A DNA stretch of 64,000 nucleotides from NCBI GenBank assembly GCA_021825465.1, contig JAKAGX010000001.1, positions 12,952 to 76,951 on the forward strand, written 5' to 3'. The notes beneath the pieces were generated by a model. It was not told where the DNA came from. It did not search any database and saw only the letters and a list, made by a program, of their open reading frames with translations. Of this stretch, positions 57,565 to 64,000 are shown piece by piece (the stretch's first letter is position 1; each line of letters begins with the position of its first letter). A program made the position numbers and the translations under genes. The stretch comes from a bacterium (GTDB lineage Bacteria > Patescibacteriota > Minisyncoccia > UBA6257 > GWB1-50-10).

Positions 57565-59106
57565 ATGGAACACGGGCCCTGGAACATCAACTGGGAAAAA
57601 GAAAGAGAAAACGAAGAAAGAAGGGAGAAGAAAAAGGAAAAGATCAATGAAACGGCGGAAGCCGAGTATGAGGAATACAAGAACGAAGGGGAACAAAAAG
57701 ACAAAGATCGATTCGACGAGATGATCGATGTTTGGGGCGCGAAGGCTGCCGGCGCGAAGGTACGAGGAGAAAAACTGGAAGTTCCAAAAGATACAGCGAT
57801 CCCAAGAAGGATCACTGAGCGCGCCGAAGCAGCACTCTTCCTCGGGAACATCAGGAAACGCCTGAAGGCGGATCCGGAATGGGACAAGATACCCCGAAAG
57901 GAAGCTGCCTTCAACCTTTCAACGTTCGGAAATATCATCGACTCCTTCAAAAATGCCGATATACCACCTTACACAGCAGAGAAGGCCCGGCAGGAACTCA
58001 AAGACCATTACGGTTTCTTCTATTTTCCCGGCAACGTCGGGTATTCCGAAAGGCATCATCGGTACGAGATCAGAAAACCATCAGGACTCGGCTATGAGAT
58101 CCAGCAGATCATGATACAGAACGCGGGCTTTTCGATCGATCCGGAAAACGTCGGCTTCTTCGAACCGGGGAAGGAAGATGAAATTGCCGTCCCCAATTTG
58201 CGGAACGCGCTCGAAGTTTATTTCAACGACCGGGATCACTCTTCCATCGGTACGACGTGGTTCCTTTTCAAGAAACTGTGGGAAGGAGGGCTTTTTGAAC
58301 ACCTTGACCCGAAGGAAAAAGCCGAAATGATGGGACTTGCCGTTTTTGCCGATCTCATCGAAAAGGGCAAGTGGCTCGACTTCGCGAAGATCGGCTTCTT
58401 CGACGACCGGGAAATCAATCTTTTCAAGATCAACCGAAAATTGTCCAAAGAACAACTCAGAAACATCATGAACGATTTTTTGACCGGCGAGATGGACGAC
58501 ATGCCGCGGGATTTCGGAGCAATGAACCGAAGGATCCAGGACATCATCGTCAAAAAGGCTTCGGCTCCCTTGAGCAAAGAATTCATCGAAAAGCGCGGGC
58601 TCCAAGAATTCGTCAACAGACATATGAGGGAATCGCGGGAAGCCGAAGCATACCTCAAGTCCGGCAAAAATTCGTTCGGCAGCCGATTCGGAAAGGTGAT
58701 CTTCGTCGAAGGGATGGGTGAAAAATTGCCCGCTCCGCTCCTCGCCATTGCAGAAGACGCTCCGCAAGACGAGCGGACCCGCCGGCCGTTGTGGAAAAAG
58801 ATCAACGGATACTTCGAGGCCAACGAAGACCATCTCCTCGCTTACCTTCCCGTGAGGCATGCAAAAGGAGTTTTTGGGACCATCGCGGATCAAGCGAGGA
58901 AAAACGGCCTGAATCCGCAAACGAGCGAGATTTCAGGCTGGATGAAGCTTTTTATACCGTTCCGCGGAAAAGAAGACGATCAGCTGATCAATCTCCTCAG
59001 AGAACAATTGCTCGGCATTGAACCGCGAGGACCGAGAAGAGAACAAGAAGAACGAAAATCTCCCCGAACGGGGAAGAAAAAAGAGAGGGTTCTCGTCGAG
59101 CGATAA
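57565..59106 (+). CDS. 513-aa protein of unknown function
   Basis: 513 aa, soluble and mostly helical. The first 60 residues are a highly charged coiled-coil-like stretch (KERENEERREKKKEKINE). The body contains PPYTAEKARQELKDHYGFF and GLGYEIQQIMIQNAGFSIDPENVGFFEPG. The end is again Arg/Lys/Glu-rich (EQEERKSPRTGKKKERV). No catalytic motif or known domain is visible. The start is taken at MEHGPWNINW because the frame upstream overlaps the divergent small gene and a TATGAT-like box precedes this ATG. Confidence 0.75.
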   Translation: MEHGPWNINWEKERENEERREKKKEKINETAEAEYEEYKNEGEQKDKDRFDEMIDVWGAKAAGAKVRGEKLEVPKDTAIPRRITERAEAALFLGNIRKRLKADPEWDKIPRKEAAFNLSTFGNIIDSFKNADIPPYTAEKARQELKDHYGFFYFPGNVGYSERHHRYEIRKPSGLGYEIQQIMIQNAGFSIDPENVGFFEPGKEDEIAVPNLRNALEVYFNDRDHSSIGTTWFLFKKLWEGGLFEHLDPKEKAEMMGLAVFADLIEKGKWLDFAKIGFFDDREINLFKINRKLSKEQLRNIMNDFLTGEMDDMPRDFGAMNRRIQDIIVKKASAPLSKEFIEKRGLQEFVNRHMRESREAEAYLKSGKNSFGSRFGKVIFVEGMGEKLPAPLLAIAEDAPQDERTRRPLWKKINGYFEANEDHLLAYLPVRHAKGVFGTIADQARKNGLNPQTSEISGWMKLFIPFRGKEDDQLINLLREQLLGIEPRGPRREQEERKSPRTGKKKERVLVER

Positions 59107-59119
59107 GAGTCTCGAGGAT

Positions 59120-59203
59120 TTACCCCAACACGCGGGTATACCCGTAGTAAACGAGAGCGAACCCGACGATGGTAAAGATCCAAAATTCCATCCGTGACCA
59201 CAT
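59120..59203 (-). CDS. Possible 27-aa single-helix membrane peptide
   Basis: The short frame encodes a peptide with one hydrophobic helix (FWIFTIVGFALVYYGY) and a basic end. It fills the 120-nt space between the 513-aa gene and the ABC permease, 23 nt after the permease start of the minus-strand operon ends. No ribosome-binding site or promoter is visible, so it may be fortuitous. Confidence 0.3.
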   Translation of the reverse strand: MWSRMEFWIFTIVGFALVYYGYTRVLG

Positions 59204-59226
59204 GATGGGTTTCAGTATACGGATTT

Positions 59227-60471
59227 TTATTCGTAATGCAATGCCTCGATCGGACTTTTCTTGGCGGCTTGGCGCGCAGGGTAAAAACCGAAGACAAGTC
59301 CCACCAAGATCGAGACGCCGGCACCGAGCATGACGGCGCCGAGGGGCAAGGCGAACGTCCATGCGACGTTTAAAAGCCGGGCGATCACGAGGTACGCCCC
59401 GAACGTTACAAGTCCGCCGAGGATGATCCCCACGATGCCTCCGAGGAGCGTCAAGAGCGTTGCTTCGATCAAAAATTGCCGCAAAATATCCGCGGTCGTC
59501 GCGCCGACGGCTTTCCGGAGACCGATCTCCCGCGTTCGTTCGACGACCGATACGAGCATGATGTTCATGATCCCGATCCCCCCCACAATGAGGGAAATGG
59601 AGGCAATTGCCGTGAGAAAAATGGTCATGACGGACGTGATGTTCCCTAAAATGGAAAGGATATCGGCTTGCGTCTCGACCGTGAAATCGTCCTTCACCGG
59701 ATCCGTGATGTGGTGGGTTTGCCTCAAGACCGTCTTCACCCGCGATGTCACGAAACTGATGTCATAAGAACTGTTCGCTTGTACGAGGATGTAGTTGTAG
59801 TAGTTGATGCCCAAGAGCTGGTTTTGTGCGACGGTCACAGGAACCAAGACCATGTTGTTTTGGTCGATCCCTCCCGGCCCCACCCCTTCATCCGTCAAAA
59901 CACCCACCACTTGGAGCGGGATGTTTTGCACGCGAACGAACTTTCCGATCGGGGTGACGCCGCCGAAGAGCGTCTTTGCGACGGTCGAACCGAGGATCAC
60001 GACCCGATTCGAAGAATCGATGTCCGATTGATTGAACATCCTTCCCGATGAAACACCGAAATTCCGCATAGGGAAGAATTCGGACGTCACTCCTTCGTAC
60101 GGGACCGACGTGTCATTGTTGCCGTACGCGACGGTCGCTTGCCCGTTCACGATCGGCGCAACGGCCGTAATGGTCGGCTCCCGTTCGAGCGCCGTGACAT
60201 CGCCCGCGACGAGGGTTTTGATCACGATCCCCCGTTCCGATGCTGGAGCTGAAAACTTCGATCCACCCGTGCCGCCCGGTATGATGAAGATCAAATTGGA
60301 ACCGACGCCCTTCACTTGGTTCAAGATGTAATCTTGCGCCGATTGGCCGACGGACATCAAAATGATGACCGACGCGACGCCGATGACGATCCCCAAGATC
60401 GTAAGGAAGGAGCGCATTTTCGAATGCTCCACGTTCCGAAGCGCCGTTTTGAATGCGTCATTGAATCTCAT
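59227..60471 (-). CDS. MacB/FtsX-type ABC transporter permease
   Basis: 414 aa. A cytoplasmic N-terminus and helix 1 ([20 protein letters not shown]) are followed by a large extracytoplasmic MacB_PCD domain (about 60-270). Three C-terminal helices follow, with [34 protein letters not shown], the FtsX signature. Such permeases act as mechanotransmitters rather than channels. It overlaps the ATPase gene by 4 nt, and together with the adaptor gene forms a MacAB-like exporter. No outer-membrane TolC partner is visible. Confidence 0.92.
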   Translation of the reverse strand: MRFNDAFKTALRNVEHSKMRSFLTILGIVIGVASVIILMSVGQSAQDYILNQVKGVGSNLIFIIPGGTGGSKFSAPASERGIVIKTLVAGDVTALEREPTITAVAPIVNGQATVAYGNNDTSVPYEGVTSEFFPMRNFGVSSGRMFNQSDIDSSNRVVILGSTVAKTLFGGVTPIGKFVRVQNIPLQVVGVLTDEGVGPGGIDQNNMVLVPVTVAQNQLLGINYYNYILVQANSSYDISFVTSRVKTVLRQTHHITDPVKDDFTVETQADILSILGNITSVMTIFLTAIASISLIVGGIGIMNIMLVSVVERTREIGLRKAVGATTADILRQFLIEATLLTLLGGIVGIILGGLVTFGAYLVIARLLNVAWTFALPLGAVMLGAGVSILVGLVFGFYPARQAAKKSPIEALHYE

Positions 60472-61178
60472 TTGAAGAAATCGTCTATCTTCCGACGGTT
60501 GTGGACCGGCGCATCGCTTTCGATCTCGCCGTCCTTGAGGCGGATCAACCGCTCGGAGAATTCCGCCGTGTACGTTTCGTGGGTCACAAGGATCACCGTG
60601 CGCCCCCCGTCGTTCAAGCGCCGCAAAATCTCCATAACCTGGCCGCCCGATCTCGAATCAAGATTGCCGGTCGGCTCATCCGCAAAAATGACGTTCGGAT
60701 TATTGACGAGAGCTCGCGCGATCGCGACCCGCTGTTTTTGCCCTCCGGAAAGATTTCCCGCCACGACGCCGATCTTTTCCGAAAGGCCGACGGATTCGAC
60801 CGCTTTCTCGACCTCTCTTTTTCTTTCATGCGGCGATACGTTGTCGTTATACAGGAGCGGCAGTTCGACGTTTTCATAAACCGAAAGCTTCCCCAAAAGA
60901 TTGAAATCTTGAAAGATGAACCCCATCTCTTCGTTCCGTATTTCCGCGAGTTCGAGATCGTTCAATTCTTCCATCGCTTTCCCCATGAACGAATAAGAAC
61001 CGGACGTCGGCCGGTCCAAAAATCCCAAGATATGGAGGAGCGTCGACTTCCCGGAACCCGATGGTCCCATGATCGCGACAAATTCCCCTTTTTGGATCTC
61101 GAACGAAACGCCGCGAAGCGCTTGCGTTTCCGATCCGTCATCTTGATACACCTTTTTGAGATTTTTTACGGAGATCAT
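60468..61178 (-). CDS. MacB/LolD-type ABC transporter ATPase
   Basis: 236 aa. Walker A is [23 protein letters not shown], the signature [15 protein letters not shown], and Walker [17 protein letters not shown]. It belongs to the LolD/MacB/FtsE group that works with FtsX-type permeases. It lies between the adaptor (61185) and the permease gene, 6 nt and -4 nt apart, so the three are one operon. Confidence 0.95.
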   Translation of the reverse strand: MISVKNLKKVYQDDGSETQALRGVSFEIQKGEFVAIMGPSGSGKSTLLHILGFLDRPTSGSYSFMGKAMEELNDLELAEIRNEEMGFIFQDFNLLGKLSVYENVELPLLYNDNVSPHERKREVEKAVESVGLSEKIGVVAGNLSGGQKQRVAIARALVNNPNVIFADEPTGNLDSRSGGQVMEILRRLNDGGRTVILVTHETYTAEFSERLIRLKDGEIESDAPVHNRRKIDDFFK

Positions 61179-61184
61179 CGAAAA

Positions 61185-62756
61185 CTAACTTTGGGGATTC
61201 AAGCCAACATTGAGAACCTGATCCCCTTCCGAAAGGCCGCTCACAACCTCCGCATTCCCGTTTTGGTCCTGGATCCCAAGCGTGATCGGCACCTGCTCCT
61301 GCTTTCCGTTCACCATCTTCACGGCAAAGGTCCCTTGATCGTTCTGAATGATCGCGAACTGGGGAATGATAAGCACATTGTCTTTCCTTTGCGTCTCGAT
61401 GGTGAGGTTTGCCGTAAGGCCGCTCTTGAACCGCGGGTCAACGGAGTCGAAGCTGACCTTCACTTTATAGTTGGCAACGCCGTTCACGATGGTCTCGGCG
61501 GGATCGATGGAGAGAAGATGTCCCGTGAACGTCTCTCCGGGAAGAGCGTCGAGCGTGATGCTTACCGGATCGCCGACTTTGAGCTTTGCGACGTCCGATT
61601 CCGCGACGTATGCTTCGACTTCCAAGCTGTTGTTCCCGATGATCGAGATGACGGTCTCTCCGGCGGTGGCAACCTCACCTTTCTTCGGCACGACGTTCGT
61701 CACCGTGCCGGCAACGGGCGACCGGAGAATGGTTTGATCGATCTGCGCTTGGATAAGCGACACTTGAGCTTTTGCTTGGGAAACGGCTGCTTCATCGGCC
61801 GCTATTTGGTCCGGCGTTGCGGGAGCTTGTTTCAAGGCCAGTTGCTTTTCGGCGACCGCAAGCGCCGTTTGATCCGAATCCAGCGCACTTTCCGATGTGA
61901 CGACATCCCCGACCGCCGCCACAACTTCCGCCCTTCCCGATGCAACGTCTGTTTTCCACGTATCGAGACTGGATGCCGAAACGCTTCCCGAAGGGCTCAC
62001 GAGATTCAGGGCCGACGCAACGTCCGCCAAGAAGTTTTGAATGTCGCCCAAATACCCCTTCGTCTCCTTGAGGATGGCGGGAAGATCGCTTGTCGCCGTG
62101 AGGCCGGAAAGCGAACTGTTCCACGCGCTGAAATCAGACTCGATGCTCAATCGCTCCGACTGAATGTCCACTGCAAGCTGTTGGTTGGGTATCGAAAAGA
62201 CGAGCTGTGGGTTCGTTCGAGGATTCGTGAAAATCTGATCGGCTTGGTTGTAAACCGCGTCATCGGCCTTCGTGTAAGCGTCTTGAACGGTCGAAACGAC
62301 GTTCTTTTCCGCTCCAAGAAGGGCACTTTCGGCGTTCGAAACTTCGGCGAAAGAAACCGCGATATCCTGCGGCGTTGCGCCGTTTTGAAGGACGCCGAGA
62401 TTCGCTTCGGCTTGCGCCACGCTTGCTTCGGCCTGCTGAAGCTCCGCCTGAAGTACGCTTGAATCCTCGGTCAAAAGGATATCTCCCGCATTCACCTTAT
62501 CCCCCGTCGCAACGTTGACCTTGGCGACGGTACCCGCTCCTTGAAACGACAAATCGACGTTTTCCGACGACGTGATGTCGCCGGTCACGACGACATCTTG
62601 CGTGATCGTCCCCGACTTCACCGTAATGAGATCGGCTGTTTGCTGTCTTTTGCCGCCGAAAACGAAAAAGGCGGCGACTGCAAGAACAACAACCGCGAGG
62701 ATGATGTTCCGCGGTCGCTTGAAGAACCGGAAAAACCCCTTGATCTTATTTTTCAT
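61185..62756 (-). CDS. MacA/HlyD-type periplasmic adaptor
   Basis: 523 aa. An N-terminal membrane helix (NIILAVVVLAVAAFFVFGG) is followed by a split lipoyl domain (GDILLTEDSSVLQAELQQAEASVAQAEANLG, later TILRSPVAGTVTNVVPKKGEVATAGE). A long alpha-helical hairpin of about 200 residues, rich in Ala, Ser and Asp, lies between its halves. The beta-barrel part follows. The hairpin is longer than in E. coli MacA and may span the thick Gram-positive-like wall. It precedes the ATPase and permease genes. A GAGGGG sequence before the ATG is a possible ribosome-binding site. Confidence 0.92.
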   Translation of the reverse strand: MKNKIKGFFRFFKRPRNIILAVVVLAVAAFFVFGGKRQQTADLITVKSGTITQDVVVTGDITSSENVDLSFQGAGTVAKVNVATGDKVNAGDILLTEDSSVLQAELQQAEASVAQAEANLGVLQNGATPQDIAVSFAEVSNAESALLGAEKNVVSTVQDAYTKADDAVYNQADQIFTNPRTNPQLVFSIPNQQLAVDIQSERLSIESDFSAWNSSLSGLTATSDLPAILKETKGYLGDIQNFLADVASALNLVSPSGSVSASSLDTWKTDVASGRAEVVAAVGDVVTSESALDSDQTALAVAEKQLALKQAPATPDQIAADEAAVSQAKAQVSLIQAQIDQTILRSPVAGTVTNVVPKKGEVATAGETVISIIGNNSLEVEAYVAESDVAKLKVGDPVSITLDALPGETFTGHLLSIDPAETIVNGVANYKVKVSFDSVDPRFKSGLTANLTIETQRKDNVLIIPQFAIIQNDQGTFAVKMVNGKQEQVPITLGIQDQNGNAEVVSGLSEGDQVLNVGLNPQS

Positions 62757-62781
62757 ACGAAGTCCCCTCTATAGTACCATG

Positions 62782-63507
62782 TCACACAATTCCGTAAAAG
62801 AGATTGGTCCAAATTGGCAAGAGATTGAATATGAGCAGAATTCCGATGAAGATCAAAAATAGGCCGGCAATGAAATAGATCGCATTCAAATAGCGTTCGA
62901 TCTTCGCCAAATAATCGGAAACATACGCAATGGTCAAGGCGACCAGAAAGAACGGCAAGCCGAGACCCAGAGAAAATACGCCGAGAAGCGCCGCGCTTCT
63001 CACGGCTTCGCCGGTTATTGCGGCCATCGTCATGATCGCCCCCAAAACGGGGCCGATGCACGGGGTCCACCCGAGGCCGAAGGTCGCGCCGAAGATAAAG
63101 GAACTTAAGGCATTCCCCGGTCTCAGCAATCGGCCAATGTTCAAGCGCCGTTCTTTATAGAGAAACGAAAGAAACTTGAATCGGCCTTCCGTCACCATAA
63201 AAAGACCGAAGAGCACGATCAAAATCCCGCCGATCCGGAGGAGGAGAAGCCGGTATCTCAAAAGCGGGATGCCGAGGAGCCCGAGGACCGATCCAAAAAG
63301 AACAAACACGAACGAAAATCCGAGGATCGCAAACACCGCGTTCCAAACGATTTTCGACTTCATCTTTTCCATCTTTTCCTTGTCGGCGAGATCCGCCATC
63401 GGCACGCCGCTTATGAACGCCAAAAAGGCCGGCACAAGCGGCAAGGTGCAAGGGGCGAGGAAGGTTACGACGCCGCCCGCAAACGCCGGTATGAGGAGCG
63501 GGTCCAT
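62782..63507 (-). CDS. ccdA: CcdA-type cytochrome c biogenesis/thiol-disulfide protein
   Basis: 241 aa with six membrane helices. FLAPCTLPLVPAFLAF and GWTPCIGPVLGAI hold the paired Pro-Cys sites in helices 1 and 4, typical of CcdA. It moves electrons from cytoplasmic thioredoxin to extracytoplasmic partners. A glutaredoxin-like gene lies 6 nt upstream on the same strand, a natural partner. It is more canonical than the CcdA-like protein at 1163-1900. Confidence 0.93.
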   Translation of the reverse strand: MDPLLIPAFAGGVVTFLAPCTLPLVPAFLAFISGVPMADLADKEKMEKMKSKIVWNAVFAILGFSFVFVLFGSVLGLLGIPLLRYRLLLLRIGGILIVLFGLFMVTEGRFKFLSFLYKERRLNIGRLLRPGNALSSFIFGATFGLGWTPCIGPVLGAIMTMAAITGEAVRSAALLGVFSLGLGLPFFLVALTIAYVSDYLAKIERYLNAIYFIAGLFLIFIGILLIFNLLPIWTNLFYGIV

Positions 63508-63513
63508 AGAGAA

Positions 63514-63756
63514 CTATTTTATGTTCAAAAGCTTCGCGAGCGTTGCTTGATCGAAGCCGACGACGATCTGTCCGCCGACGTCGATCACCGGAACGCCGAG
63601 CTGGCCGGATTTTGTAACCATATCCTGGCGCGCTTGGAGGTCCTTTGCGACGTCCTTTTCAACATACTCCACGTTGTGCGAGCGGAAGAAGGCTTTCGCC
63701 ATCCGGCAGAACACGCACGTGGGGGTCGTATAAATGGTGACGTTCGGGTTTTCCAT
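63514..63756 (-). CDS. Glutaredoxin/NrdH-like protein
   Basis: 80 aa. TTPTCVFCRMAKAFF is the redox site and LGVPVIDVGGQIVVGFD includes the cis-Pro and glutathione/thioredoxin-like region. It is soluble and cytoplasmic. TAAAAT lies 8 nt upstream of the start. It is probably a thiol donor that feeds the CcdA encoded just downstream. Confidence 0.92.
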   Translation of the reverse strand: MENPNVTIYTTPTCVFCRMAKAFFRSHNVEYVEKDVAKDLQARQDMVTKSGQLGVPVIDVGGQIVVGFDQATLAKLLNIK

Positions 63757-64000
63757 ACCTTATTATTTTACCAACACTCTTTTCCCTGTCAAAGGGCTTT
63801 CTAATTCCTGCTCGTTCATAGGTTCTCGGCCGCTAAAATCCTCCGATCGCCTCGTTGGAATAAAGCCGCACAATATCGAACTCGACCTAAAGGGACTCGA
63901 ACAGCGATATTGTGCTCATTCCTTCCTCGTCGCTCGGGAATTTTCGCGCAGCCTCGAACAATATTCACTCGCAAGAACTAGAAAGCCTCCAGATTCCACT
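63757..64000. other. Right-end region without a supported gene
   Basis: About 244 nt hold no gene I can support. CACAATATCG (63869-63878) and CGATATTGTG (63905-63914) form a perfect 10-bp stem. The inner part has AACTCGA and CTCGAAC words. A plus-strand frame is open to the edge but has no ATG. A minus frame has only an 18-codon piece near 63761. The region may hold another palindromic element or the end of a gene outside the window. Confidence 0.5.

Noticed and set aside
60501..62462. 653-codon open frame on the plus strand
   Set aside because: It is antisense to the MacB-type ATPase and MacA adaptor, both certain by motif. The translation is Arg/Asp-rich with no domain features.
63880..63925. 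tRNA-like T-arm (GTTCGAGTCCC on the minus strand)
   Set aside because: The flanking five bases on the two sides do not pair into a T-stem, and no acceptor, D or anticodon arm can be drawn around it.
1..64000. Alternative genetic code (TGA as Gly) as in Gracilibacteria/Absconditabacteria
   Set aside because: TGA ends several well-bounded genes, including many ATGA overlaps, and is not found inside conserved domains.

Overview
The window looks like a chromosomal piece of a Candidate Phyla Radiation (Patescibacteria, Parcubacteria-like) bacterium. Genes are packed nose to tail, mostly on the minus strand. The standard code is used, with TGA as a stop. AspRS is short and EF-P carries an RMQQRKP tip in place of the usual PGKG loop. 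Many -10 boxes sit only 6-9 nt before the start codon, which implies leaderless mRNAs. There are several lineage-style proteins of unknown function. I saw no rRNA, tRNA, CRISPR array, transposase or phage gene.

Layout. 1-7,300: end of a probable glycerate kinase, a redox-export cluster (thioredoxin-like protein plus CcdA-like protein), adenylate kinase, aspS, and a split ComEC (membrane channel and metallo-hydrolase as separate genes). 7,400-10,950: mnmA, efp and a VirD4/TraG-like ATPase. 10,950-16,900: a carbohydrate-flavoured operon (leucyl aminopeptidase, GT-B glycosyltransferase, DMT exporter, two glycosidases). 16,917-43,844: the main feature, thirteen tandem paralogues (551-603 aa) of a Cys-rich protein, broken only by a small unknown gene, an MFS transporter, a mini-HTH protein, a 410-aa unknown and a HAD phosphatase. 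43,850-52,200: a small membrane protein, cutA, a three-gene VirD4-like cluster, a sigma4/HARE-HTH regulator, secDF and a DUF155-like membrane protein. 52,280-63,760: an M23 peptidase, tgt, an FAD-linked oxidase, Bcp peroxiredoxin, a GerMN protein, unknowns, a MacAB-like tripartite exporter, and a second CcdA with a glutaredoxin.

The best candidate for an undescribed system is the thirteen-gene array. Every member is built as a bracket. A zinc ribbon opens the protein. A second knuckle follows that is intact in six copies and degenerate in seven. A long N/D/C-rich repetitive middle, which looks like a beta-solenoid, carries two nearly invariant boxes around LRNKQYCILNKQYSKEEYE. The protein closes with a second ribbon homologous to the first, with the same 25-residue Cys spacing, and a terminal YCExCY knuckle. 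No signal peptide or membrane segment is visible. Mosaic patches of near-identical DNA shared between distant copies suggest gene conversion. The set therefore looks like a diversified cytoplasmic binding repertoire on a fixed scaffold. Its function is unknown.

A second notable discovery is a palindromic element of about 140-150 bp. It sits in frame inside two tRNA-modification genes, mnmA and tgt, in opposite orientations relative to the genes, like the Rickettsia palindromic elements. Shorter hairpin elements with a shared core and co-varying stems sit between genes at 24,008-24,091 and 54,442-54,526. A third general signal is the fixed 7-nt spacing between TATAAT/TATAGT and ATG at seven genes, which sets their start codons and supports leaderless expression.
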